In this document: one piece after another, positions 9,143-18,119 of the stretch
Layout: each line of letters starts with the position of its first letter
Position numbering within the stretch: position 1 is the first letter of the stretch
Assembly: GCF_003063625.1 (NCBI RefSeq)
Contig: NZ_CP026604.1
Coordinates: forward strand, 1-64,000
Reading direction: 5' to 3'
Length of the DNA: 64,000 nt
Source of the DNA: Saccharobesus litoralis
Lineage (GTDB): Bacteria; Pseudomonadota; Gammaproteobacteria; Enterobacterales; Alteromonadaceae
The notes under the pieces: generated by a model
Databases searched by the model: none
Seen by the model: only the letters and a program-made list of their open reading frames with translations
Told to the model about the DNA's origin: nothing
Program-made: the position numbers and the translations under genes

Positions 9143-11054
9143 TCCGAGCTTACCCAGTTTTCGCGGCGCATTAATTTTGGCAATGTTTTTATTGTCAGTG
9201 TTACCTGTGGTAATTATCAGCTTTTATTTAGTAGATGAATTTAGTCAAATTCAAGCGCAAGAACGCATGGCTAAGCTTAATGCGCAAACCACTAATATGA
9301 CGCAATTGACTAGCTTTAAATTGTCGTCCTTGCACACTAAGTTTCAACAAGCTGCGCGAGACAATTTGACCAGTTTAGCTGCCCATACTGGCGCATTTGG
9401 CAATAAAGCGGGCGAAAAATTAGCATTGATTTTAGCTGAACAAGACATGATGAGCGCGATTTTGTTAGTTGATAAAGCCAATTGGACGGTCACCGCTACG
9501 CCTTTGTATGCTGAGTTATTGTCTACTGAAAAGCTTCATGGACATTACCAACAGATATACCAACAAGGATACCAAGCACAAGCGACTACTTTGATTATGC
9601 ACGCGCCGTCTTTAGTGGCTGATTTAAGAAAAAAGAGCCGCAAGCCGAGTGTTTATCAAAGCGAATATTTGCTGGTATTTATGGCGCCATTATTTTTAAG
9701 TGATTTAGCTAAAGCCGACCAGTACGCTAAGCTGACAGGAATTTTGGTTGGAATGCTACCTATTGAAAACTTATTAAAAGACGTATTAACCGCGGACAAC
9801 GACGCCAAGTTAGTCGCGTTAAATTTACAACAACAAAAGTTATTAAGCCAAGTGAGCAAACCAGCCAGTGATGCATTAACAGTCACGGCGCAGATCAGTA
9901 TTCCCGATTATCCGCATCATTTGAATTTACACTTTGATTATGAGCGAACTCATGCGTTTAAACCTGTTCGCGAATTGACCGAGCGATTTTTGTGGTTGAC
10001 CAGTCTATTTCTCATTTTACTTATGTTAGTAGCATGGTTTATTACTCAGGTATTTTTACGGCCACTCAAAGTGTTACACCATATAGTGCAAGCGTATTTT
10101 TCTGGTGATTATAAACCGCAATCGCCAGGTGTTTATTTTACCGAAGTCGAGCAAATTATTACCTTGCTAGCCACTATGGCGGAAAAAATAGAAATAGAGC
10201 ATGAAAACCTTGAACGGCGAGTAAAAGAACGCACGCAAGAGCTGAGTGCCGCTAACGATGAATTGTCTGAAGCCATGAAACAACTAACCTTGGCGCAACA
10301 GCATTTAATTGAAACCGAAAAAGTGTCTTTGTTAGGAAAATTGGTCGCAGGGGTCGCTCATGAAATAAACACACCTTTAGGTATTTGTTTAACGGCGGGC
10401 ACGTCATTGCACAGTGATTTAGTGGCATTAGAAAATGCCTACGCCAATGACAAAATGACGCGCAAGTTATTGGAAATATACTTTACTAAAGTGGATGAGG
10501 GCTTTGCCATTATCCTCAACAATATTAAACGAGCTTCATTATTGATCCAGCATTTCAAAGAGATTGCGGTTGATTCTACTAGTGAGCAATTACGCACTTT
10601 TAATCTTAGAGATTATATTGATGAAGTCCTGCATAGCTTGCATCCAGAAACTAAGCGTTATCAACTAAGCATAGAAATCAATGGTGCTCAGGATCTCACC
10701 TTAACTAGTTACCCAGGGGCTTACGCACAGATTATTTCAAATATGGTGATTAACTCATTGCGTCATGGCTTAACCATAGAAGAACCCGCAACCATTCGTT
10801 TTGACTACCATTGCAAAGGAGATGTGCTGCATTTTGTTTATCAAGATTCAGGTAAAGGAGTTAATAAAGATGATTTGCACAAGATTTTTGAGCCCTTTTA
10901 TACCACTCTCAGAAATGAAGGCGGCTCTGGGTTAGGGTTGAATATTATTTTTAATTTAGTCACCCAAAAACTACAAGGAAAAGTCGAAGCGAAAAGCGAT
11001 CTAGGGCAGGGGCTAACATTTGTGTTTGAATTACCGCTAACGCTTAAAGAGTGA
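9135..11054 (+). CDS. Membrane sensor histidine kinase (orphan)
   Basis: A 639-residue kinase with GTG start, overlapping the binding-protein gene by 8 bp. Layout: TM1 about 10-30, a periplasmic sensor region of about 250 residues, TM2 about 285-307, HAMP-like linker, a coiled coil (roughly 350-398), HisKA H-box GVAHEINTPLG with His409, then the ATPase domain with NSLRHG (N box), DSGKGV (G1) and GGSGLGLNI (G2). It has no receiver domain and no response regulator lies nearby. Predicted to phosphorylate a distant regulator in response to a sugar presented by the upstream binding protein. The exact N-terminus could vary, but the tight coupling supports this GTG. Confidence 0.88.
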   Translation: MNNPSLPSFRGALILAMFLLSVLPVVIISFYLVDEFSQIQAQERMAKLNAQTTNMTQLTSFKLSSLHTKFQQAARDNLTSLAAHTGAFGNKAGEKLALILAEQDMMSAILLVDKANWTVTATPLYAELLSTEKLHGHYQQIYQQGYQAQATTLIMHAPSLVADLRKKSRKPSVYQSEYLLVFMAPLFLSDLAKADQYAKLTGILVGMLPIENLLKDVLTADNDAKLVALNLQQQKLLSQVSKPASDALTVTAQISIPDYPHHLNLHFDYERTHAFKPVRELTERFLWLTSLFLILLMLVAWFITQVFLRPLKVLHHIVQAYFSGDYKPQSPGVYFTEVEQIITLLATMAEKIEIEHENLERRVKERTQELSAANDELSEAMKQLTLAQQHLIETEKVSLLGKLVAGVAHEINTPLGICLTAGTSLHSDLVALENAYANDKMTRKLLEIYFTKVDEGFAIILNNIKRASLLIQHFKEIAVDSTSEQLRTFNLRDYIDEVLHSLHPETKRYQLSIEINGAQDLTLTSYPGAYAQIISNMVINSLRHGLTIEEPATIRFDYHCKGDVLHFVYQDSGKGVNKDDLHKIFEPFYTTLRNEGGSGLGLNIIFNLVTQKLQGKVEAKSDLGQGLTFVFELPLTLKE

Positions 11055-11535
11055 AACGATTCTTTATCCAACTTGCAAAGGGTATTTATTATTTTTTCAG
11101 AAAGAAATAATCAGTTGAATCCCTTGTAGAAAGCTCGAAACTGCTGATTCGTTAAAGGCTTTAATTACACCGCACAGAATTTTGTTCCCGACAAGTCCTA
11201 AGTGCCTGCATCCATGCCGGCAGGAACCTAGTGGCTTTTGCTTAAACCAGACTATGTTTATCCAACAAAAGTCGCTGGTTCTTCGCATGCGCGAGAATGA
11301 CGAGGGTATTTTCCTAAGCCTGGGTGATAAAATTTCAACCTTTTAACGTAAAAGAGCGCTTCTGAAACTTGTGATCAAGAGATATTCTCTACATCCATGT
11401 AGGTTGAAATTTACTTCAACAATAGCTGCGGAGCTGCTACAAACTTGGTTTCTTGCTACTATATTGCCTAATATTTGAAACTTTTACGCTTGAACGATGG
11501 ATTTTGTACTCAAGCTGTCTATTTATCTTTCTTTT
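11055..11535. other. Gene-free stretch with small hairpins
   Basis: No convincing coding frame. It contains short palindromic phrases built on CATCCATG: GCCTGCATCCATGCCGGC near 11205-11222, and TACATCCATGTA near 11390-11402. The same CATCCATG cores occur inside the long MITE-like copy at 40001-40270, so this stretch may be a decayed relative. No clear terminator follows the kinase. Confidence 0.4.
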
Positions 11536-11754
11536 ATGAACGCCGAACTTAGAACAAAAATAATTGAAGTCTGTAATTCTAAAATAGCCAAAAAGGGGGA
11601 GAATGTCGGGTTGTCATTTTATGCTTTTTTTGCCAATAAAAATGATAATCCTGAGTTGTTAATGGAAGCTGCGACTTGGTGGATCCAAATTCATCAGCTT
11701 GACCATTTTGTTAAAGCGAAACAAATTAAAGCTATGATAGAAGCTGGACTTTAA
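11536..11754 (+). CDS. Small conserved protein of unknown function (DUF6500-like?)
   Basis: A 72-residue soluble protein from the ATG at 11536. The frame is open from 11497, but the extra 13 residues are hydrophobic and look unrelated to the rest. Charged helical N-terminus (ELRTKIIEVCNSKIAKKGE), then GLSFYAFFANKNDNPELLMEAATWW and a C-terminal helix rich in Lys. The pattern reminds me of the DUF6500 family, from memory and not verified. No strong ribosome-binding site is seen before either start. It stands alone between the kinase and a convergent TfoX-type gene. Confidence 0.6.
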   Translation: MNAELRTKIIEVCNSKIAKKGENVGLSFYAFFANKNDNPELLMEAATWWIQIHQLDHFVKAKQIKAMIEAGL

Positions 11755-11799
11755 TTCTCAAAACAGGGCGTACATTACAAACTATTTTCGTAAGCTAGC

Positions 11800-12066
11800 C
11801 TATTTAGGTGCGAGCCCCATATCATCTAATCGCATTAGAATGGCTGACTTTTGATGTTTCGCCACATCCTGCCAATGTTTGTTTTCACGCGCTCCAATAA
11901 TGGCATAAATTGAGTTTAACCCTGTTCCCTTTACGGTTAGCTTTAATTGTCGATACAGCTCATAAGGGTCTATTGCCATAAAATCTTCGACAGTATGAAT
12001 GTTAACTTGCGCGAGTATTTGCTCGCTTTTCGGGCCAAAGCCTTTTAGATCTCGAAGTCTTTTCAT
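11800..12066 (-). CDS. TfoX C-terminal-domain protein
   Basis: An 88-residue protein that starts RLRDLKGFGPKSEQILAQVNI, the helix-hairpin-helix-like opening of the TfoX C-terminal domain, and continues with TVEDFMAIDPYELYRQL and a GLNSIYAIIGA segment, as in stand-alone TfoX_C proteins. In Vibrio and Haemophilus TfoX/Sxy activates competence, but this short form lacks the N-terminal domain, so its role is unknown. It lies about 60 bp upstream of, and codirectional with, the DUF1294 gene behind it. Confidence 0.8.
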   Translation of the reverse strand: MKRLRDLKGFGPKSEQILAQVNIHTVEDFMAIDPYELYRQLKLTVKGTGLNSIYAIIGARENKHWQDVAKHQKSAILMRLDDMGLAPK

Positions 12067-12125
12067 TGTTTACCGGCTATAAGTGCTGAATTGATACACC
12101 TTTTTTTCAAACATAGTTTAGCGAA

Positions 12126-12584
12126 TTACCCGCCCCAAAATAAAGCCTTGATAACCGGTCGAAAAATATCGTTAATTTGATTTATAAAGTTGGTGATTAA
12201 ACTCAGCGCACCTTGCCCTTGTTTGCTTAAAAGCCAAGCAAAGCTAGCGATATTGATAAAAACCGTTAACCAAAACACGACTTTGAACTGACGTTTAACC
12301 GATTTATGGCGTAACTGCCTTTGAGCAATATATGCGCCAGGCCATCCGCCGCATACAGCCAATATATGCAATCTTAGTTCAGGTATTCGCCAGCGCTGCT
12401 TTTTGGCGGCAGATTTATCTAATGCATACAAAATAAAGGTAATTAAGCTGAGGCTAAAATAGATTGTTGGCATCATCAGGCTTGTTTTACCATTTAAGGT
12501 TAAACCCGCTAGGAGGCAGCAAAACAATAATGTAAAACCATAGCCAAACGGACTGGGCTTAGCGCGATAGGGTTTCAAATGCAA
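12126..12584 (-). CDS. DUF1294 inner-membrane protein
   Basis: A 152-residue membrane protein. A TTG start at 12584 is the only initiation codon after the upstream stop. Hydrophobic segments lie near residues 14-30, 38-56, 84-100 and 112-132. The diagnostic DUF1294 block is present: YALDKSAAKKQRWRIPE, then LHILAVCGGWPGAYIAQRQL and RHKS. Many family members carry an N-terminal cold-shock domain; this one does not. Function unknown. It is divergent from the DEAD-box helicase, with a MITE-like element between them. Confidence 0.8.
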   Translation of the reverse strand: MHLKPYRAKPSPFGYGFTLLFCCLLAGLTLNGKTSLMMPTIYFSLSLITFILYALDKSAAKKQRWRIPELRLHILAVCGGWPGAYIAQRQLRHKSVKRQFKVVFWLTVFINIASFAWLLSKQGQGALSLITNFINQINDIFRPVIKALFWGG

Positions 12585-12645
12585 TTCGTGGTGGATGAGT
12601 GATACCTGTTTTTACAATGGTTGCTGCTTATTGTCAAAAGCACGT

Positions 12646-12774
12646 TATAGTCTTCTCGTTCAGGCCTTATGGTTCATTGTCAGCGCTTACTCACCCCAAT
12701 CACATAATAGAGCATATGCTCATGGGGATTCGAAGCTTGACGGCTTCCCCTAAAACCTGATCGCTTTGACTATA
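12646..12774 (+). mobile_element. MITE-like element, copy 1 (129 bp)
   Basis: Bounded by TATAGTC (12646-12652) and its inverted match GACTATA (12768-12774). Internally it carries CCCC...GGGG around the perfect palindrome GAGCATATGCTC. It is about 95% identical to 17930-18058 and shares its whole backbone with 40001-40270. There is no coding capacity. If the outer TA is a target duplication, the ends are TAGTC/GACTA, as in TA-targeting MITEs. Confidence 0.8.
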
Positions 12775-12906
12775 TTATTAAACCGCCATTTTATTTGGCA
12801 GTTTGCCAACTAATATTAGGTGTATAAGCGTCTTTCCTGTATGCTCTGCCGCCTTATTAAATCTGGCGCCATCTAGGGCAGATTGAGTTTAGTTAACGGT
12901 GTGATA

Positions 12907-14439
12907 ATGGTTGAAGAAAACGGTAGTAATAAAACAGTGAATACAACTCCAGAGCAAACGGTGGAAACCGGTACGCCTGATACACAGTTAGCTGGATTTG
13001 AATCGTTAGGTTTGTCTACTGCTATAGTGCGCGCTGTTAGCCAAGCGGGTTATACCCAACCATCACCCATTCAAGCTGAAGCCATCCCTGTAGTATTAAA
13101 AAAACGCGATCTAATGGCTGCTGCGCAAACGGGTACAGGTAAAACAGCGGGTTTTACTCTACCTATGCTGGATTTATTGAATAAAGGAACCTTAGCTAGC
13201 CGTAACCAAGTTCGCGCATTAGTGTTAACGCCAACTCGAGAGTTAGCCGCTCAAGTAGCCGAGAGTGTTGATAAATACGGCAGTCAGTTGCCTTTAACCT
13301 CTCATGTTGTGTTTGGTGGCGTAAAAATTAACCCTCAAATGCAAAAGCTAAGAGGGGGAGCCGATGTCTTGGTGGCTACACCAGGTCGCCTTTTAGATTT
13401 ATATCAACAAAATGCGATTAAATTCGACAAGTTAGAAATTTTGGTATTGGATGAAGCTGATCGCATGTTAGACATGGGATTCATTCGTGATATTCGTAAA
13501 ATTTTAGATTTGTTACCGAAAAAGCGTCAAACTTTGATGTTTTCTGCGACTTTTTCACCGGATATTCGGGCGTTAGCTAAGGATATGACGCATAACCCTA
13601 TTGAAGTGTCAGTAACCCCTGAAAACTCGACCAATCGTTCGGTTGATCAAAGTTTATACGTGGTTGAACGAAGCCATAAAACAGATATTTTAATTCGTTT
13701 AATTAAGCAAAACTCTTGGTTTCAAGTATTAGTTTTCACTCGCACTAAACATGGCGCTAACCGTTTGGTGCGTAAACTGGATAAAGCTAAAATTACTGCT
13801 GCGGCGATCCATGGCGACAAAAGTCAAGGTGCCAGAACCCGCGCTTTAGCCGAGTTTAAAGCGGGTGATATTGCGGTTTTAGTGGCGACTGATATTGCAG
13901 CACGCGGATTGGATATTGAGCAATTACCGCAAGTGGTTAACTTTGAACTGCCGCATGTCGCAGAAGACTATGTACATCGCATTGGCCGTACCGGACGAGC
14001 GGGCGCTACAGGTAAAGCCATCTCTTTGGTATGTAGTGAAGAAGCCAAGCAATTATCCGCGATAGAATGCGTAACCGGTGAGCTAATTGAGCGTAAATTA
14101 TTAGATGGCTATGAAACTAAAGAAGTGGTACCACAAACGAAGATCAGGCCGTTAAAAGCCAAGAAACCGAAAAAGCCGAAAAGAGCCAAAGTAGAGCACA
14201 AAGACGGGCAAGGCTTTGCTAAACATAAGCCGGGTAGCTCAGCTAAAAAGTCACGCCATGCGGATTCGCCATCAAGAAAACCAGCACACAACAAAACGTC
14301 AAATAGCCAAACCGCAAATAAAGAACAGAATACGGGTACATCGGGCGGGGTAGGTAATGGCAAACCTAAGCGTAATAGTAACCGTCGCCGTAAAACGAAT
14401 GTGCAATTTAAGTCGGCTAAATTCAGCAATTATTGGTGA
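12907..14439 (+). CDS. rhlE: DEAD-box RNA helicase, RhlE-like
   Basis: A 510-residue ATP-dependent RNA helicase. I chose the ATG at 12907; a TTG frame opens 24 bases earlier without a better ribosome-binding site. Motifs: Q motif GYTQPSPIQ, Walker [10 protein letters not shown] (about 72-80), [17 protein letters not shown], the FSATFS form of motif III (SAT), then [23 protein letters not shown] and [11 protein letters not shown] very basic Lys/Arg tail of about 90 residues follows, as in RhlE proteins that work on ribosomal RNA. The last four codons and the stop come from an insertion sequence that entered the 3' end; the original ending can still be read at 16087-16104 and gave Phe-Asp-Gly-stop. 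Confidence 0.92.
   Translation: MVEENGSNKTVNTTPEQTVETGTPDTQLAGFESLGLSTAIVRAVSQAGYTQPSPIQAEAIPVVLKKRDLMAAAQTGTGKTAGFTLPMLDLLNKGTLASRNQVRALVLTPTRELAAQVAESVDKYGSQLPLTSHVVFGGVKINPQMQKLRGGADVLVATPGRLLDLYQQNAIKFDKLEILVLDEADRMLDMGFIRDIRKILDLLPKKRQTLMFSATFSPDIRALAKDMTHNPIEVSVTPENSTNRSVDQSLYVVERSHKTDILIRLIKQNSWFQVLVFTRTKHGANRLVRKLDKAKITAAAIHGDKSQGARTRALAEFKAGDIAVLVATDIAARGLDIEQLPQVVNFELPHVAEDYVHRIGRTGRAGATGKAISLVCSEEAKQLSAIECVTGELIERKLLDGYETKEVVPQTKIRPLKAKKPKKPKRAKVEHKDGQGFAKHKPGSSAKKSRHADSPSRKPAHNKTSNSQTANKEQNTGTSGGVGNGKPKRNSNRRRKTNVQFKSAKFSNYW
14415..14423. repeat. Left 9-bp target-site duplication of the insertion sequence
   Basis: GGCTAAATT immediately precedes the left inverted repeat. The identical 9 bp follows the right inverted repeat at 16086-16094. 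Confidence 0.9.
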
Positions 14440-16085
14440 AGCTGTATATGCAAGCACTGATGGCCTTTTTACTGTTATTTTGCCAAGTTAAGCCATCTTA
14501 GATTGGTGGGACCCATTTAATCTCTATGCTTCGCGCAGGGGTGAACCTATGCTTCAGCATCCTTTATTCACAATTTCTCTACTTAAGGTCGATAATAAGC
14601 TTCCTCTGTAATTTCATGGTCTGTGAGTAGATGAGTCATTAAATCTGCCCATGAATCAAACAAAACATACCGGATTGTGACTCTGAAGTTTTCCCATAAA
14701 AAACGCTTTGAACCGTACTCTTGCCGACACTGTTGGTACGCTCCATCTGTCAATTCAAAGATTTGATGGTAGAAAAAGGCAAGCAAGGTCAGTAGGTACA
14801 TGTTGTAACTTAAATTCTCGTGGCCATGACCGTAGTTATGTTCAACTTCATACCCTTGGTTTTTAAGGCTGTTGAAGCATTCGTTTTCTATTTTCCATCG
14901 ACAGCGCCCTGCTTTCGCCAACGCAATCACATTGTCTTTATTTATCTCAATGTCACTGACCCAGCTACCAAGATATGTCTGTTTACCCTTTTTGATTTGC
15001 CGATATTCTAGATAATTGACATGGATACTCTTTTCGCCACCATGAAGTGGCACATCATTTTGCCAACTAAATTGGTGAGTCACGTCTTTTTCATCTGTGT
15101 ATGACTGACTAGATAGTGACTCATAAGCCGCTAACCAGTCATACAGGTACTTATGGTCATCTTTCTTTGCCATAAATAGAAAGCTAAACCCTTCTGCCAA
15201 TGTCGATTCGATTAAGGGTTGTTTCGACATTAAACCGTCACCGCAAATAATAAAGGATTGACGAGGGTGAGCTTTTTTCAGCCTTTTTACAAAGCGCTTA
15301 GCCGCATTCATTTCACAGTCTTGTTTTTTCGCACCGTCTGTATTTTTTATGGCTTCAGGCATAACCGGAATAACCTGTCGCTGACTTGGATGCATAATGG
15401 CACCTTGTAATACCGCATGGTTATAGGTGATTTCGCCATTACGATGTTGCTTCGTTAGGCAGCCGTCACAGTGGACACTTTTGGAGCTGTGGTATTGAGT
15501 TCCATCAATGGCACAAAGGAGTTTACCAGGTAGCACTTCAAAGCTTTGTAAGTGATGATGACGTCTAAGTCGTTCAAAGTAATCTTTAAAAACCGGTGCA
15601 AAGCATTCACTGTCTATGGTATCCAGAATGTCTTTCATCTGGTTGTCTTTGGGCGTCTCTTTGATACGAAATAGGGTATTTAAATTACTTCGTTGATACT
15701 TTCTCTCTAGTCTTTTTTGGAATTGAACCAGCGAAGGGTCTTGAAAATACATACAAGCAAACGCACTCATGACTGTATCGTGAAGGGTGTACGTGCACTT
15801 GCCTTGTTGACGAGGATCATCAAAACTTTCAATATGCGATGACATGGCTTTTCGCAACGCATCGAAACTAAGGTGCTTTTTACTTTTCGTTAAAGAATTC
15901 AAAATTATGCAAGCCAATTAATTATGGTATTAGCATGCAACACTTAAATCATTTTGTCTGTGATCTTTTTCCACACTTGTTGTGATCGATTGACCTATCT
16001 CGACAAATTTAGCGCGAAAACTTTATTTTTTAGTCCCTTGTAAACCTTGAATTCCTTGGCGTTGTGTATTTACCAATAATTGCTG
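14424..16085 (-). mobile_element. Insertion sequence, 1,662 bp, DDE transposase type
   Basis: Terminal inverted repeats CAGCAATTATTGGT (14424-14437) and ACCAATAATTGCTG (16072-16085) match over 14 bp and are flanked by a perfect 9-bp direct repeat, GGCTAAATT. One full-length transposase lies inside, so the copy looks complete. Insertion was into the last codons of the DEAD-box helicase gene. The IS supplies the codons Ser-Asn-Tyr-Trp and the TGA stop. The intact ends and open transposase suggest a recent arrival. Confidence 0.93.
14583..15917 (-). CDS. Transposase, IS4-like DDE superfamily
   Basis: A 444-residue transposase spanning most of the insertion sequence. Features: an N-terminal segment with SFDDPRQQGKCTYTLHDTVMSAF, a first catalytic Asp in LLCAIDGTQYHSS, a second in FIICGDGLMSKQP, and the Y-REKxxE-like glutamate region in CRWKIENECFNSLKNQGYEV, followed by HGHENLSYNMYLL. 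This arrangement is DDE type with a long beta-strand insertion, as in the IS4/ISNCY groups; I cannot name the family with certainty. A CxxC pair (CDGC) near the centre may bind zinc. The start at 15917 is the first ATG after the upstream stop. Confidence 0.9.
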   Translation of the reverse strand: MACIILNSLTKSKKHLSFDALRKAMSSHIESFDDPRQQGKCTYTLHDTVMSAFACMYFQDPSLVQFQKRLERKYQRSNLNTLFRIKETPKDNQMKDILDTIDSECFAPVFKDYFERLRRHHHLQSFEVLPGKLLCAIDGTQYHSSKSVHCDGCLTKQHRNGEITYNHAVLQGAIMHPSQRQVIPVMPEAIKNTDGAKKQDCEMNAAKRFVKRLKKAHPRQSFIICGDGLMSKQPLIESTLAEGFSFLFMAKKDDHKYLYDWLAAYESLSSQSYTDEKDVTHQFSWQNDVPLHGGEKSIHVNYLEYRQIKKGKQTYLGSWVSDIEINKDNVIALAKAGRCRWKIENECFNSLKNQGYEVEHNYGHGHENLSYNMYLLTLLAFFYHQIFELTDGAYQQCRQEYGSKRFLWENFRVTIRYVLFDSWADLMTHLLTDHEITEEAYYRP

Positions 16086-16104
16086 GGCTAAATTTGATGG
16101 ATAA
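16086..16104 (+). pseudogene. Displaced original 3' end of the helicase gene
   Basis: After the right target duplication, the sequence GCT AAA TTT GAT GGA TAA completes the helicase frame as Ala-Lys-Phe-Asp-Gly-stop. This is the ancestral end of the gene at 12907-14439, cut off by the insertion sequence. Confidence 0.85.
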
Positions 16105-16127
16105 CTCATTCAGAAAATAGATGTTAG

Positions 16128-16153
16128 TAAAAAGTCGGGGTATTCCCGACTTT
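16128..16153. terminator. Bidirectional terminator between helicase and pirin genes
   Basis: AAAGTCGGG (16131-16139) pairs with CCCGACTTT (16145-16153). Minus-strand transcripts of the pirin gene run into a T tract (16128-16133). Plus-strand transcripts would have ended here before the insertion sequence separated the helicase from it. Confidence 0.75.
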
Positions 16154-16204
16154 CAAATACAGACTTTTCCTTAGCTGGTTCCTCTTTACCCTTTCCTGTT
16201 TAGT

Positions 16205-16912
16205 TTATTTAGCCACATCAATCAAAATTACCTCTGTATCGGTTAGTGCTTCTAAGCTTAATTGACTTGTTTGCGTTACTTCAGCTCCGTCACCTTTTTC
16301 CATGACAATTTGTTGATTGTCGTGGCTAACCGATAAACGGCCCGATGAGGTTAAAACATAGACTTGACTATCAATAGTTTGAGTTAATTTTGTTCCTTGG
16401 CTTAATTTACCACCATAAATACGGGCTTGTTGGTTAATGAATAGTGCTTGGTCTTTATCTTCAGCAAAGCCAGACACTAATAAGGGCAAGGATTTGCTGC
16501 TTGACTGGTCAAACACTCGGCTTTCCCAACGCGGGATAACATTGCGCTTATTCGGTTCAATCCAAATTTGATACAAGGTTAATGGCTCTGAACTCAGGTT
16601 GAATTCAGAATGGGCGATACCTGTACCTGCACTCATTACTTGGACTTCACCTGCTGGCGTCACCCCTTTGTTACCTTCACTGTCTTCATGCGTGATGGCG
16701 CCACTGCGGATAAAGCTAATAATTTCCATATTACGGTGCGGGTGAGTCGGAAAACCAGTTCCCGGTGCTACCCAGTCGTCGTTAATGACTCTTAGTTTGC
16801 CAAACCCCATACGAGACGGATTGTAATAGTGGGCAAAACTAAAATGATGTTTGGTTTTTAACCAACCATGATCGGCAGCACCTAATGTTGCATATGGATA
16901 ATGTGTGATCAT
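16205..16912 (-). CDS. Pirin family protein (YhhW-like)
   Basis: A 235-residue bicupin. The N-terminal cupin carries the pirin metal ligands in GTGFPTHPHRNMEIISFI and the pirin signature VQVMSAGTGIAHSEFN. The C-terminal cupin is shorter, as in E. coli YhhW, which has quercetinase activity in vitro. GGGGGAA precedes the ATG. It is last in a minus-strand run DoxX, glutathionyl-hydroquinone reductase, pirin, 31 bp after the reductase gene, so cotranscription is likely. A role in quinone or electrophile stress is inferred from this context. Confidence 0.9.
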   Translation of the reverse strand: MITHYPYATLGAADHGWLKTKHHFSFAHYYNPSRMGFGKLRVINDDWVAPGTGFPTHPHRNMEIISFIRSGAITHEDSEGNKGVTPAGEVQVMSAGTGIAHSEFNLSSEPLTLYQIWIEPNKRNVIPRWESRVFDQSSSKSLPLLVSGFAEDKDQALFINQQARIYGGKLSQGTKLTQTIDSQVYVLTSSGRLSVSHDNQQIVMEKGDGAEVTQTSQLSLEALTDTEVILIDVAK

Positions 16913-16943
16913 AAATTCCCCCTAAATGGCCTATATTTAATAC

Positions 16944-17915
16944 TCAAGAATCAATAGCCCATTGTTCACGTTCGTGTGGTTGCTCAAAATTAAGCGCTGG
17001 CCCAGCAGGGATAATACCCGTTGGGTTAATTGTTGAGTGGCTCACATAGTAATGGCGTTTGCTGTACTCAATATCAAGCGTGCTGGCGATCCCGGGTTTT
17101 TGATAAAGCTCACGCACATAGTGACTGATATGGTGAAACTCACTTAACTTATTTCGATTACATTTAAAATGCCCATGATAAATCGCATCAAATCGTAATA
17201 ATGTAGTGAGTAAACGCCAATCTGCTTCCGTTAACTGATTGCCTAACAAATAACGATTGGTGCCAAGATGCGCCTCCAACCAATCTAAACTGGCAAATAG
17301 CTCCTTGTAGGCCGATTCGTATGCGTGTTGCGTGGTCGCAAAACCGGCTTTATACACGCCATTATTAATGGTGTGGTATATACGCTCGTTTATCTCATCA
17401 ATTTGTGGTTGTAATGCTTGCGGATAATAGTCGTCAAAATTACCGGTTAATTCGTTAAAAACATGGTTGAATATACGAATAATGTCACTCGATTCATTAT
17501 TGACTATGGTTTGTGTTTTTTTGTCCCACAGTACAGGTACGGTGACACGGCCTTCGTATTCAGGAGCGGCATGCAAATACAGTTGATATAGGTATTGATG
17601 CTGATATAAATCATCAACATATTTGCTGTCACTATCTGAAAATTGCCAGCCATTTTCTAACATTTCAGCTTGTACGACACTGACTGAAATAATGTCCTGT
17701 AGCTGTTTTAATTCTCTAAATATTAGGGTGCGGTGCGCCCAAGGACAAGCTAATGAGACATATAAATGATAGCGCCCAGTTTCTACTTTGTAGGGGTTGT
17801 CTTCATCGTTAGAGATGGTGTGTCTAAATGAGCTAGCTTGTCTTTTAAACTCGCCTTGGTTACCGTCTGTGTCGTACCACTGGTTGCGCCATTTGCCGTT
17901 TATTATTAATCCCAT
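16944..17915 (-). CDS. Glutathionyl-hydroquinone reductase (Xi-class GST, YqjG-like)
   Basis: A 323-residue Xi-class glutathione transferase. The catalytic motif ACPWAHRT places Cys57 in the Cys-Pro-Trp-Ala signature; the family uses it to strip glutathione from glutathionyl-hydroquinones. Also visible are the N-terminal FKRQASSFRHTI, the glutathione-site NNESSDIIRIFN, and the C-terminal helical domain with LTEADWRLLTTLLRFD and HYVRELYQ. The length matches YqjG (about 328). It sits between DoxX and pirin; a MITE-like element now separates it from DoxX and may bring or disturb a promoter. Confidence 0.93.
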   Translation of the reverse strand: MGLIINGKWRNQWYDTDGNQGEFKRQASSFRHTISNDEDNPYKVETGRYHLYVSLACPWAHRTLIFRELKQLQDIISVSVVQAEMLENGWQFSDSDSKYVDDLYQHQYLYQLYLHAAPEYEGRVTVPVLWDKKTQTIVNNESSDIIRIFNHVFNELTGNFDDYYPQALQPQIDEINERIYHTINNGVYKAGFATTQHAYESAYKELFASLDWLEAHLGTNRYLLGNQLTEADWRLLTTLLRFDAIYHGHFKCNRNKLSEFHHISHYVRELYQKPGIASTLDIEYSKRHYYVSHSTINPTGIIPAGPALNFEQPHEREQWAIDS

Positions 17916-17929
17916 TAGGTATCTCCACG

Positions 17930-18058
17930 TATAGTCTTCTCGCTCAGGTTTTATGGTTCATTGTCAGCGCTTACTCGCCCCAATCACATAATAGAGCATA
18001 TGCTCATGGGGTCTCGAAGCTTGACGGCTTCCCCTAAAACCCGATCGCTTTGACTATA
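17930..18058 (+). mobile_element. MITE-like element, copy 2 (129 bp)
   Basis: Same length and ends (TATAGTC ... GACTATA) as 12646-12774, with about seven substitutions between them. It lies between the DoxX and reductase genes, 15 bp upstream of the reductase start, within what would otherwise be one operon. Confidence 0.8.
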
Positions 18059-18119
18059 TATTGTTATAGATTTGGAAAAGGGCGCTAACCTACTATGGCT
18101 GTTAGCGCCTACAATTAAA

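Noticed and set aside
1-11054. A complete polysaccharide utilisation locus with SusC/SusD or TonB receptor
   Set aside because: No TonB-dependent receptor or SusD-like gene is present; only enzymes and a sensor pair are seen.
14109-14429. 106-aa minus-strand frame
   Set aside because: Antisense to the Lys-rich tail of the helicase; Leu/Phe richness is the expected shadow.
16010-16110. A minus-strand frame MSYPSNLAQQLLVN... ending before 16030
   Set aside because: It crosses the junction between target duplication and insertion-sequence end, so it is a by-product of the insertion.
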